In this document: piece by piece, positions 47,601 through 59,525 of the stretch
How positions within the stretch are numbered: position 1 is the first letter of the stretch
Layout of the letters: every line of letters starts with the position of its first letter
From: Asterias amurensis
Taxonomy: Eukaryota > Echinodermata > Asteroidea > Forcipulatida > Asteriidae
Length of the DNA stretch: 64,000 nucleotides
Direction: 5' to 3'
Assembly: GCF_032118995.1 (NCBI RefSeq)
Contig: NC_092652.1
Coordinates: 26,029,044-26,093,043 of the forward strand
Program-made: the position numbers and the translations under genes
The notes under the pieces: model-generated
What the model saw: only the letters and a program-made list of their open reading frames with translations
Told to the model about the DNA's origin: nothing
Databases searched by the model: none

Positions 47601-48327
47601 TAAGGTTCTTGGTTTGCAAATACAAAGTTAACTTGTATGTTTTCTGGCATCAATAGAGTTTCTGAAATATCCTTTTTCCTTTTATCGGGGGGGATGTACT
47701 TTAAGAGGCTCATGAGGGCGGGCTTCCATCAATGTTCTACGTAATATAACACATACGCAGCTTTAATACAATTGCTGTAGCGACGGTTGTAACCCAGGTA
47801 ACTTCGCCAAGTTAACAATGACATGTGCGTGTGTGTACATAAATGATCCACTGCGTAACACAGTAGCCAAGAGATATGAGGCGAGGCAATGATTGTAGCC
47901 GAACAAACTCTTAGTGTGTGAGTTGGGACAAGTTGAGAAGCGCAGTTGCTGTATTGATGTGCTGTTTGGTTTACCTGGCGGGGAGAAAAGCATCCAACGC
48001 GGTTGGGGCCTTGTTAGATGAGGGTTTCTTTCTGAGCAGAGATCTTTAAAAAAAAAGATTTTTCTAACTGACAACAAACAAAGTGTCAACAGAGGGCGGT
48101 AAACCAGCGCTAGGTTGTGGGTGCATCAAACCCAACTTTCCATTGTAACTAATGCTAACTGATACAAAATGAAAATAAATACTGAATAAATACTAAAATC
48201 ACACGGCCTCTTTAATTAAATTACACATGAAAATAACTTCCCCGTAAACAAAACCGTACAACAACGCGCTTTTGTCTTAAATTGTTTCATGAAGTAACAC
48301 ACCGCTTCGTCCCAAGCCAAATAAGGA
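47601..48327. other. Intergenic, no gene seen
   Basis: Nothing recognised besides a G-run near 47688 and AGAGGGCGG at 48091-48099. Confidence 0.5.
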
Positions 48328-48753
48328 CAAAATTGCCTAAATTAATACATTTTCCTCAACCTGTTAGAACACAGAACCTCATGGCTGTTAACATTGTCAC
48401 AATTACACAATCCGTGAATTGCATGCCCCTTAAAAGTCAGTATTGGAAAAACAAAGGTTTGAGTGTATAGAGTATAATAATCAGTTGCGCACGAATTTCG
48501 GCAAAATGATTTTGTAGTGCACCCTTGAGCACTCCACATACAAAATTGCCTAAATTAATACATTTTCCTCAACCTGTTAGAACACAGAACCTCATGGCTG
48601 TTAACATTGTCACAATTACACAATCCGTGAATTGCATGCCCCTTAAAAGTCAGTATTGGAAAAACAAAGGTTTGAGTGTATAGAGTATAATAATCAGTTG
48701 CGCACGAATTTCGGCAAAATGATTTTGTAGTGCACCCTTGAGCACTCCACATA
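48328..48753. repeat. 213-bp perfect tandem duplication
   Basis: 48328-48540 and 48541-48753 read identical base for base. The unit starts CAAAATTGCCTAAATTAATA. No known repeat inside. The minus-strand open frame that crosses it is duplicated with it and has no recognised domain. Confidence 0.95.
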
Positions 48754-49745
48754 CCGGAAGTGGCTGATAAAATGCGCAATAAATGACGAACAAATCGACC
48801 TACGTAAATGGACAGTGTGGCTAAAACTGTAATGTGAATCTCATCATGCAAAGCAAACCCATACCCAATAGTTGCGTAAATCAAAGAGTCATTGCTTTCA
48901 CGGATTTGTTGCATACAGTCAAGTAACATATCTATCATGTGATTATTGCCCTCCCCCTGAAAGTTAGCCGAATATACAAACGACAAAATCTGGCCTGTTT
49001 TTTTTTTAAGTGCATGGTTCATAAAGCCATCCGCTCTGATAAAACTGCGAAACATCTATTATTATTGTTGTTGTTATTTTTTTCATTAATAGTAACCAAA
49101 ATGAACTTATGGTGAATAACGTGTTCATCGTTGAACTTGTGCATCTTGACTATATAATTAATTTTGGATGGATACAACACTTGTATCGTTGAGTCAGAGG
49201 CGAAACAAGACAACATTTGATATAACAGTTGTTGCTGGATGTTGTATGGATCGAATTCCAGGTCCCGAGTCATCAATGCTAACACGACAAAGTGAGTGCG
49301 CCCTCTCAGTCGAACTAACGACCTTCACAGTTGGTACGAAACAAGTCGAGTATGAATACGCTTGCTCATTGAACCATTTCGATTGACTTACCAACCCAAC
49401 CAGTAACCTATTCCCGTTAACGAAAGTTTTGATCTATTTCAAGGATGATATAGCTCAAAGTGAAAATTCATTTGAAATTATTCTGTCGTCAGTATTTGCA
49501 TTGTATACTAAAAATTAGCTCAATTGCTTTATTAAATTAAAGTTTTATTTTGTCTTGCAACTTTTTATAGTAAACGTAGCTTACTACGGTTTAAATCACA
49601 TACATTGTGTGTACGTGCAAACGCCCCCATTATAAATAACTGAACCCCGAACAAGAACTTAATCTCATCAGCCCCTCCCATCTATATTTGATGAGACCGC
49701 TGGGGCCCAGCAACATTTCAAATCTTTCTTGAAGTTCAATGTAGT
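48754..49745. other. Intergenic, AT-rich
   Basis: No gene recognised. AGAGGGCGC on the minus strand at 49298-49306. Confidence 0.5.
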
Positions 49746-50004
49746 TTAAGGCAGGGGGGTAATTTTCCACCCCAAATGTTGGAATGAATCTGATAAAAGC
49801 TTCGGTCATGAAGCCATTTTCAGGAAACTAAAAGCATACATTCCGTCCAGCAAGGGTGATTTTTAATTGTTACTATTTTCTTGCAACTTCGATTTCCCAT
49901 TGCTAAAATTTACACAGATTGTTTTTAGAATGTGCATGTTGGGTTACACCAAGTAAGGATACTGGTCTTTCACAATAATTACCCAAAGGATACCCTGCCT
50001 TTAA
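49746..50004 (-). mobile_element. MITE family A, short diverged copy
   Basis: TTAA at 49746-49749 and 50001-50004. Right half GATACTGGTCTTTCACAATA..CCCTGCCT; the left terminus AGGCAGGGGGGTAAT is altered. Confidence 0.75.
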
Positions 50005-50016
50005 GTATCATCTTTA

Positions 50017-50269
50017 GGCACTTTATCTAAACTTTTCCCGGATAACTTGCGGAAGGGTTTTCCCGGAGCTAATTTGTTATCCCTCAACAAGTGCATTCTG
50101 TATGAACTCCATGAACAGTTTTCAGGAAAGTTCTATGAGCCATTTGTTTAATATTGGTAAAACCGCACACACTTAGATTTTGCTATCTACTGGGAGCCAG
50201 CAGTTGTTCCCAAATGGTTCCGGGAAAACCCTTCCACAAGTTGTCCGGGGAAAGTTTTGATAAGGTGCC
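50017..50269. mobile_element. PIF/Harbinger-like MITE, 253 bp
   Basis: Inverted termini GGCACTTTATCTAAACTTTT / AAAGTTTTGATAAGGTGCC, about 50 bp with CCGG..AAGGGTTTTCCCGGA. Flanked by TTA (50014-50016 and 50270-50272). A 3-bp TTA duplication and GG-start ends fit PIF/Harbinger. No transposase. Confidence 0.82.
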
Positions 50270-50272
50270 TTA

Positions 50273-52121
50273 TTGGTCTTGCATATTTATTTTGTAAAGG
50301 TATTCTCGGTCAATTTCAACAACAAATCCATTCAATTTCGTTTATAAATGAATGTTCTAGTGAATAACATTGATTGGTCAAAAGGAGCAACTCAATATTT
50401 TACCTGGTCAGACTCCAATGTTTTTTACGAAATTGAATGAGTCTTGATGGCTTATGAATTGGAATGGTCTTATTTGACCAGTTGAATGCTGTGGTGAAAT
50501 TCGAACTGCTCCTTGACTGACGAATGATGATACAATGGAGGATTTATTTTGAAACGAAATCGAAAGATCCGGATGATTAACATTATCTATTTGTATTTTA
50601 TTTTACAATAACTCGAAGACTTGTTGTTGGATTTTAAATCACAATTCTAAGAAAAAAAAGAGTTGTATTCTTGGATATTTAGTTCACTAACATTTGATTG
50701 TGGTATTAATCATCAATAAAATCAGAACATTGATTTTGATGTATGCTATATTTCGATTATTTTTAGCCACGCTCTAAAAAAAACAAATGTATGTGTGGGC
50801 GGATTATACAAATAAATTGCCTTTGTTAGCGTCTTGAAGATAGTCTTTTTATCTTCATCACTTTTCCCTTATTTAATTAAGAATGTTGGTTACATATCTC
50901 GTCCAGTACCAAAGGGGGGGGGGGGGGGGGTGGTCACGACTTCTGTATAGGCCTAAGGAACTCAGCAGACCTATAACCTTGACCTGGCACTTTGCTGCAC
51001 AAAGTCTAAAAGTAGGATGCTACTTTTTCGGGGTCATTTTGTTTTGTTTTGTCTGGAAGTTATCATTAATAAATTCAGTTCGATTGGTTGTCATTTGTCA
51101 TTTTTAATGACTCTTTTGCATCATCTGATCAGGAATGAAAAATTTACATCGACATAATGAGAATCGTCGTGGTCCTATGGGTATAGTGTGGCGAATACTG
51201 AACAGGTAAAACAAAAGTTTATTTTTATTTATTTTTTTTTTTTTTTCAGTAATGTTTTAATTGGGATGATTTTTATACATTTGTGTTATATTTTATTAAT
51301 TTTTATTTGTTCGGATATGGCTCATCAAGCTGCTGTTTGGGGGCTTTTAAGCCCATAGATCTGTTCTAAATAATACATAAAATCGAGAAATGGACAGATA
51401 CAAAAGCATTAGAACAAAATGCAAATTAAATAATTTAATTTTGTCTTCCAAACTGAAGCTTTGTCTCTTTTGTTTAGAAAACAATAACAACACAGATGGC
51501 TGATAGGGGGACGTCGTCTTCATCCCGGTGCTAGTTGTCTGGAGTTGTCCTCACAAGGCAATTTTACCTAACCCAGTTTCACCCCAACCTGTATAACAAA
51601 CCATATCTATTCATAAAAATAGCGCTTTTCCCACAAAATGGACAGCAAAAAAAGCTTGTGCAGTTTGATCTATTGCAGTTTTGTTCGTAGACAATACAAT
51701 CGACTGAACTTCATAGCAACTAATGGCATTATTAATCATTTCGGACTCTTATTGTTCCATTATCAAACTTGACGTTTCACTGAAACGTTTTTCCTTTCAA
51801 ATCTAGCGTTGTTATAATAATTATACTCTATACCAGGGTCAGATAAAAAAACACAATCATCTTTCGATACTTGAAGCGCGTACCCATTGCTGCCAAATAA
51901 TTACGACAGTGGTGTCATTTTTTTTGTATGAGGTAACCCCCAAATAAAATCTCTAAAAACAAACTTTATTTCCTCAGCTTTTCAGACGGAATAACGCCCT
52001 CTGTTGTCGTAATTTGGTGAAGTTTATACAGAGACAATCTTCACCAATTATTCATCTAAAAACCAACAGACAAACCGGTATTACACTAACCTGCGTTGTC
52101 GCGATGTTTTATTCTGAAGTG
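50273..52121. other. Intergenic, AT-rich
   Basis: No gene. G-run at 50916-50931. A TGACGTTTCACTGAAACGT hairpin near 51770. Confidence 0.55.
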
Positions 52122-52793
52122 TAAAAAGGGAGGGTAAACGTTTTGTAATCACTCTTAAAAGTAATGGCAATACAAACTTACTTTTTAAAGGCAGTGGACA
52201 CTATTGGTAAAAGTCAAAGACTAGCCTTCACAGTTGGTGTATCTCAACATGCATAGGAACAAACCTGTGAAAGTTTGAGCTCAATCGGTTGTCGAAGTTG
52301 CGAGATATTAATGAAAGAAACAAAAACCTGGTCACACAGAGGTTGTGCGCTTTCAGATACTTGATTTCGAGACCTCAAATTCTAAACTTGAGGTCTCGAA
52401 ATCAAGTTCGTGGGAAATTACTTCTTTCTCAAAATCTACGTCACTTCAGAGGGAGCTGTTTCTCACAATGTTTTATACTGTCAACCTCTCTCCATTACTC
52501 GTTACTAAGTAAGGTTTTATGCCAATAATTATTTTGAGTAATTACCAAAAGTGTCCACTGCCTTTAAAGCTGCTTTACTACTTAAAAGTAGTACAACAGC
52601 TTTTGATAATATAAAGCATTTTTAAGAATCATTTCACTTTGCAGTTATGTGGTCTTAGACAAAGATACAATTGTTTGTTGTCCTAACACAATATGTATCA
52701 GAAAAACGTTACTGTCAGATCCGTTGTTTCTCAGATGGTGTATTCCAACTACGTACATAACTGCATTTAGCTGATAATTATCTTTAAAGGCAG
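52122..52793. mobile_element. MITE family C split by a family A insertion
   Basis: 52122-52184 matches the start of the 21426 element (GGGTAAACG..TAATCACTCTTAAAA). After the insert, 52568 onward resumes with AGTACAACAGCTTTTGATAA, also matching it. Its right terminus is gone. Confidence 0.75.
52185..52567 (+). mobile_element. MITE family A, nested in family C
   Basis: TTAA at 52185-52188 and 52564-52567. AGGCAGTGGACACTATTGGT / AAAGTGTCCACTGCCT. Inner palindrome CTTGATTTCGAGACCTCAA with a full complement (about 52362-52408). Confidence 0.93.
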
Positions 52794-53088
52794 TGGGCAC
52801 TGTTGGTAATTACTCGAAATAGTTTGCAGCATACAAACTTACTTGGTTACTAGTAATGTAGAGTTGTTAATAGTATAAAACATTGTGAGAAACGGCTCCC
52901 TCTGAAGTAACGTAGTTTTCGAGAAAGAAGTAATTTTCCACGAATTTTTTTAATTGCATTAGTATCTCCCAACTTCGACGACCACTTGAGCTCAAATTTT
53001 CACAGGTTTATTTATTGTATGCATATATTGAGATTAACCATTGATAAGACTGGTCTTTGACAATATTACCAAGGGTGTCAAGTGCCGC
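52794..53088 (-). mobile_element. MITE family A, internally shortened
   Basis: TTAA then AGGCAGTGGGCACTGTTGG; the region with the inner palindrome is missing; right end GGGTGTCAAGTGCC. Confidence 0.82.
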
Positions 53089-55275
53089 TACCACCTCTTG
53101 ATATGAAATGTTCACATGTTACTTTATTGTATGTATACGTTTCCTTTAAAGGTTGACAAAGGACGAAGGACAAAACTAAATAAGTTTAATTTCACGTTTT
53201 CACATGTGTGTTCCCCCCCCCCGCATTTATAATTCGAATTTCATCTAGTAAGTGGGTTTCACCAAAGTTGGTGCTGCTTGTTTTGTCTTATAATTTGTTA
53301 AGTGTGTGTTCCTCGTATTTTCTATCGGTCTGTACTTGATCACTAAACATGATGGATTGTTATGCATTATTATCATTTGTTTATTATGTTTATTTTGGGT
53401 TTATAATCGAAGGCCAACAACTTCCACTGGAGATAGTGTTGTTCAGTTTTATTTTTGTTTACCGTATACAATTTAATATTACTGTCGAAATAGTACAACA
53501 TATGAACCTGTCTCTAACTTTCTGACTAATACTATAAAAAGGTTAAAGTAGTCCTTAATGGTTGAAATAAAAATACATATTTAATCAAAACCGATTTGTT
53601 GGCAATTTGTACAATAAAGACGTTCGGGTAGGTTCACCATAACGGTTGAATGCTTTCACGCTGCACGCTTCCGTGCAGCCTTTTTTATTTATTTATTTTC
53701 TTTTTTTTTTTGCAAACGTGAAGTTTGAATTTCTCTTTGAAAGTCTTCGTTGCTTTGAATTTGAAACATTAGAATGTTATTTATGTATTTTTGATAAATG
53801 TTTAATCGAGGAGTAACTCATTAACATTCACATGTTCTGAAGTTATTGCACTTTTTCCTGAAGTAGTGGACGATATAAGGGTGTTGTAAAACGTTAAATT
53901 AATGTTTGGGAAAAGTAGTCAACAATCAGCTTATAAAGTGTACGTTTGGTTTTGGATGAATTTTAATATTTATTTACTTGCAAATATAAAGTTAAGAACA
54001 AAATCACTGGAATAAAAATACAAGCACTTTGACTTGTGAGAACATTGACACCTTGCCAATACTAAAAACATGTCTTAAAATTAATACAAATTATCAAGTA
54101 TTATTATCAAGTTTATGATTTGTTTTATTTTATATAAAAGCAATTACTGTAACGCGAAGCTTGTTTCTTTTTCATCAAAATAGGCAAAGGTAATTCTAAA
54201 CATGGAAAATACCTCAACCATATAATTACGATTAAGTGTTGGATATGTTGTCTTTCTGCTCCTTGGTCATCAGCAAAACTACCAGATTACCCCCAACCCC
54301 CCCCCCCCCCCCCCCCCCTCCGGAACAAAGCCACACCCTGATCAGCAGACTTCCAGCTAACATTTTTTCCCGACAAGAAAAAAAAAAAAAAAACATAACA
54401 GTCGCACATCAGACCTGTGCGGTGAACATCAAAAGCTAGCCGATAAAACGTTGCTGTGGTCTCAGTATACACAAAGACACCCCGCATAGCAAAGGGAGAC
54501 GGGCTGACAAAACAGCCCCAGGGCAATGTAAGGCTTCACTGAATAACTCTACTGCCGAGCGTGTCTCTACCCGAGATGCTATACCGTCTGCTGATCATCT
54601 TTAACGGCTGCAATCTCTACTGTGAGAGCCATGAGACCCGGAGCAGCTGATGCACATTGTTCATCACGCTGTTCCAACCGGACGAAGTTGAAACATCACA
54701 ACGAGCGACTTTTACGCATAAACTAAAAACTGCAACACAATGATTTTTAATCTAAATAATGTTTCAGTTCTATTTGTTGTCTTTATTCGAATGAGAACAT
54801 CTGTAAAACGGGACTGGATGTGCTGGATGTAAATCAATTCAAGGAGTGGTTGCAAATCGGTCATTTATATGACAGAACAATAGTGGAGAAAATGTGGTGA
54901 CTAATGAGAATGATTTAATTCCATATAAATAATAAAAGTGAGATGGTAATTCAAACATTTAGCCTAAATTCCCGGCGGAAATATAACAAATAAAAAAATA
55001 AAAATACAATACAAACACCGATGTACAATGGTTTCATTCATAATAAACTGAAAACGTTAAAACAAATTATTTTCAACATGCAATTGTATTTCAAACGTAC
55101 TATTGTCTTACGAGATAATCCATTCCAACAGCATATACGTATTCTTAAATGATAAGCATTAAAACACACTAATCGATGGGCGACAATGGACACTGATCTT
55201 TCTTATTCTACGGATAAAAGTCGAATAATGTTTTATTTTGTTTTGTCTCTTTTTATTGAGAGATTGCCCAACACC
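53089..55275. other. Intergenic with a GC-richer island 54440-54710
   Basis: No gene. C-run (22 nt) at 54297-54318 and an A-run near 54380. 54440-54710 is GC/CpG-richer and unexplained. A short GCTGCACG-CTTC-CGTGCAGC hairpin is at 53660-53679. Confidence 0.4.
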
Positions 55276-55279
55276 AAAT

Positions 55280-55565
55280 AGTGAGGGCTGCAATTAACGA
55301 CGTTGAGCAGCACACGTTCCCACTGTACGCCTGGGGCTGAAACAGGGTTACCCCATTCATGGTTCGGAGGATGTATAGGTATTGACATCATCCACTATAG
55401 GGTCCTCGCTGGAAGAGCGAATGCAATACCTTTCTTACGAAGCAACATATTGTAGTTAAGTGCCTAGCGCAAGGGCACGAGTGTCACGACCGGGATTCGA
55501 ACCCAAACTCTGATGATGACAATAGGCCCGATGGGCTAGACCGCTTGCCCACGACACGACACAAT
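55280..55565 (-). mobile_element. tRNA-derived SINE
   Basis: The minus strand starts GTCGTGGGCAAGCGGTCTAG, B box GGGTTCGAATCCCGGTCGTG, then GACACTCGTGCCCTTGCGC.. and GGGGTAACCCTGTTTCAGCC. The head resembles a Ser/Leu-type tRNA. Related to 47345-47600 (head) and 6480-6665 (tail). Confidence 0.75.
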
Positions 55566-58500
55566 TTGGTGACATGGGAACCACAATTTGTATCCAAAGT
55601 CTTTACCTTCACTTGGTCTTTGATGTAAGCTAATCACGCCCTCTTGTTTACATCTTCTACGGATTACCAGCATTGGGTGGATTATTATTTTTGTCAAATA
55701 TTGTTAAAATTGTTGCTGTCACAAAGAGCCTTTCTGTATTCATTCGAAATAATATGAATATTTGTATGTAAGACTTGTTACAAACTGTTAATGATGTTAA
55801 TATATTGTAATGACCGTTTTACTGACTGTACATTTCGGCTTTAAGCCGCTGTATTGCAGTTAAAAAAAAATAAAATAACATTTTTGAATTAACATAAAGA
55901 GAGAGTCATTCATTGAAATCACGAAAGGTCGGTGAAACTTTGTCATCTATCGTCGGCCATTAACCTAACAGAAGGTACGTTGGCCTCTAACGCGTCTGCC
56001 TCATCCCTGGGTCTTCAATACACAAGCAGAGCACGTAGGAAGCCTGCTGAAAGATTGATGGGGGCAAAATAGTGGATAAATCATGCAGGTTTGGTATGGA
56101 TTGTAATTCGCAGAACAAAACTTGCAGGAAACGGCGTCTGATAAAAAAAAGAAAAAGAAAAAAGCAAGGCCGTGAGATGAGACCTTGTTGGCGAAAGATG
56201 AAATCTTCTTAGAAATTAATATTTAACAGCGTCTTATTTTCGTATACAAAACAACTTCCCATATTTTAGTCTTGTCTAAGTTTTGTTGTAGATACAATCC
56301 TCTTTTTTAAGGATTATCTTTTGCTTCTGTTAGCTTAGAAAAGGTTTGTGGAAGGTTTTAATATTATAAATGTTTTGAGTGATTGCTCGAAGACTTGGCA
56401 TAGAGGATAATACAAAAATAGAGTACTGCGGATTAATCCAAAAAGCAGATGCGATATTTACATATTTATGTTGTGAGCATGGTTTCCCTATTGCCTCAAA
56501 GGTATGGCCAATTACTATTCTTTCCGAAAATAGTGTAACATTTAGTTTTCTCTAAAAACACATTAAGATGTCATCGCTAAGATTCCAAATCACATCCAAA
56601 TTCGACAGTTTCCTTTTCCCCAAAACAGGTGTTTTTTCTTGCCTGACAATAACCGACTGGTTAACGAACTCAAAGACTCATTTGACATCTCATTTCACTA
56701 GCCTTCTCATAATTTCTCACTTTTTTTCTTCTTACGGGAGAATTTATGTGACTGCTCTTGTCACCCGAGTCGCCCTCACTTGGCCATAAATTTCTTGAAG
56801 ACATCATGCAGGAGTGACGCGTCTGATTTTCAGATTGCTGTGAGCCAATCCAGTGACGATCACCACACTGTTGCTTCGTTGGTGTTCTTCTGTTCTGTAG
56901 GCTGAGTGTATATGCTTTAAATCATGGGGGTTGAAAGGTCATATGTATTGGAAACTACTAAAGTCAGCATATTTAACTTGTGATATTATATATAGTTTTA
57001 ATTATATGGAAAATACACAGGTTTTGGTTTTGTCTCTGTTTTTAACAAATAATTTTTTTAAGAGGACATTACAAGCAAAACAAATGCACGTGGTCAGTTA
57101 GGTATTTTTTAAAGTTGCATTCGCAATCTTAAATTCTACTTGGAACTTGTATACTAATTTGTACGACAATTCATTCGTTAGAAATGCTACCACTTTCGAG
57201 GAAATGTGTATCTTAGTCATACAATACAATAAAATAAATGTTCGAGAAAAACATAGGCTTCTCAATGAAGAAACATGCGCATGCTCTTTTAGAATATTCC
57301 AATAAATACCAACAGTTTGCCCCAAAATGCAAGCAATTACTATCGACTTAAACGTGTTTAATAGTTGTGTTACATATTGGGACATGTTTCATTATTTTGT
57401 TTCCTCAAACTACAACTACACTATTTAATATCTAAATGGTAACTAAAAAAACATACTCTCCCTTAGAAAAAAAAAGAAACAGTACTTCACCTTTAAGACC
57501 AATACCCAACCAGGGAGCTAAATAATTTGCATAAAACATCCCCAGATACAAATCATCCAAAAATAGAGGGCAGGCAAATATAATTTATATAAGCCACATT
57601 TGAGGGCCATAAGTCAAATACCGAATGAATTATACCGTACATTAGCTAAATGGTCCTTAAAAAAACAGACCAAATGGTGCTGTGTGTAACTGTTTTAGCT
57701 TTTGTGTGAATTCACCAGGGCCCCATCAGTATTGACGGTGGAATTTAGACACTAACAGGGAAGACTGTAGATGACGAGTATTTTAGAATTGTGCAAATAC
57801 AAACTGTGGCTGAATTGATCTGTGATTTGTAGGAGTCTATTAGCTAGCATTATGAAGGTGACAGACATAATCTTTACACGGGGATTGAAATTTCAACGGA
57901 GGGCGAATGACGGGATGGGGGTGGGAGACACTTTCAGTATGTTTTAGCGCGGCCATCAAATTCCCTATGTATGATCGAGTAACGTGTAGTGAAAAGCGAC
58001 AAATTGAAGCTATTGTATTATCAATACGTAGGTCGGATATGAACCCGTATCCAATGGTTTAAAAGCATGACAACATACACAAAACTATTCAACTCTAACA
58101 ATCTGGTTATGTTTTAAACAAGAGTTTAAGTAGAGTAGCTAAAACTTCCTTATGGACCTGCTTTCAGCCATTAATATCAAGATACTTTCTTCGACGGAAA
58201 TACCAATTTGCTGTCAATATCAACCTTAAAACGATATTGGTATTGGTGCGTATCTACACCAATGTTCGGAAATTCAAAACTATGATTGGCTAAAAAATTT
58301 CCTTTTTTCTTGATTTCTTCGCAAAATGCCTTCGCATAATTATTTGCTTCTCTGATTAACTATAATATTGATATTTTTTTCTTTCTTTTTTTTTTTTCTT
58401 TTTTTTTCTTACGAAGGTCCAGTTTGTATCTAAAGCTAAGGCCACCCGTACAGTTTAATTGTATATATTTATATCAGCATTTCAGTGTATGGAAGTAAAA

Positions 58501-59400
58501 CTGCAAGAGTTGTCATTGTCACATGAAACCAAACTAAACATTTCAAATTACAAAATGGACGAGACATTGGCTCTTGATGTACTCTTCCCACAATGGTGTA
58601 ACTTCAAAAATGGGAAATTAGCAGAATGCGAATTGTCTCTAAGTCTACGGTGCACCTGGTCGAGAGACAGTTTAACAATCCACTTCGAAAGAGAAGCAGG
58701 GGTGTAGCAAAGTCTGAATTCTGAGATTAATGATCGATAATCATGGGTGCATGATTATGGCAACATGCTTTGATGACTCGGTATGTGACTGCCACGATGT
58801 TGTAGCACCGTTTAGTATGATGAATCGACGGGTGTAGAGACAGACAGAGAGCTCTGCTTCCTCCGGTCCGCGATTTCATCGCTGGACGGTGAAACATTCT
58901 AGTGTTTGGGCAAAACAAAGAGCAGAATTTTTAATAAAGACATCTGGCATTGGGGATTCCATTGTTTTCTTTCCTTGGTTGATGAAATGACTGTGACATG
59001 CAACATTGGTCCTCGAACTGTTGAATTCTTAATTAGATCGGTTTCCATCGGTTCAAACTGTTTATTTAAATAGAGACGACCTTTTTGCAGTCAGTGATTT
59101 GATCGTGTTTAGTATACAGTAGTTGGGCGGTTATAATTATACATATATAAAAACGCAAACTTACACTATAGCGCACTTTCTTATAAATTGTTACTTTGGG
59201 GGCTACATGTAAGATACTACAAAAGTGTCACTATCTCTACAACAAAACAACACCAAGACGGGAATATTGATAACTTGCAGTATACAGAAGCTTCGCAATA
59301 ATTATGAGTATAATTTGTTTCATAAGACTGGTGCAATTTGAGAAAATGCGCATTCGCCATAGTGGGCGTCACTAGATTTCGTTACAACGCGTTGTGTTGA
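55566..59400. other. Intergenic, AT-rich
   Basis: No gene recognised in this long stretch. Includes T-rich low complexity at 58374-58410. Short open frames (for example 58459-58707) show no domain. Confidence 0.5.
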
Positions 59401-59413
59401 GGCAGCTTAACTG

Positions 59414-59525
59414 ATAAGATACTGACATTGCCTTTATTCGTCCTAACTCGGGATAAAACTAGTCTTAATTCTTTGTGAAATCCATCCCTGGGCGGATAGG
59501 ATACGGACACTGCCTGTATTTAAAG
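59414..59525. repeat. Foldback fragment inside a short direct duplication
   Basis: 59438-59482 is the right part of the 28953-type foldback (CGTCCTAACTCG..CTTTGTGAAAT). It sits between GATAAGATACTGACATTGCC (59413) and GATAGGATACGGACACTGCC (59496), an imperfect direct repeat. Confidence 0.5.

Noticed and set aside
48555-49055. 166-codon minus-strand open frame
   Set aside because: No recognisable domain; about a third of it is the 213-bp tandem duplication, whose frame also repeats in the neighbouring shorter frame.
53660-53686. Bacterial-type terminator (hairpin plus T-run)
   Set aside because: GCTGCACG-CTTC-CGTGCAGC plus Ts looks like one, but there is no transcript to end here and the genome is animal; likely chance or repeat-derived.
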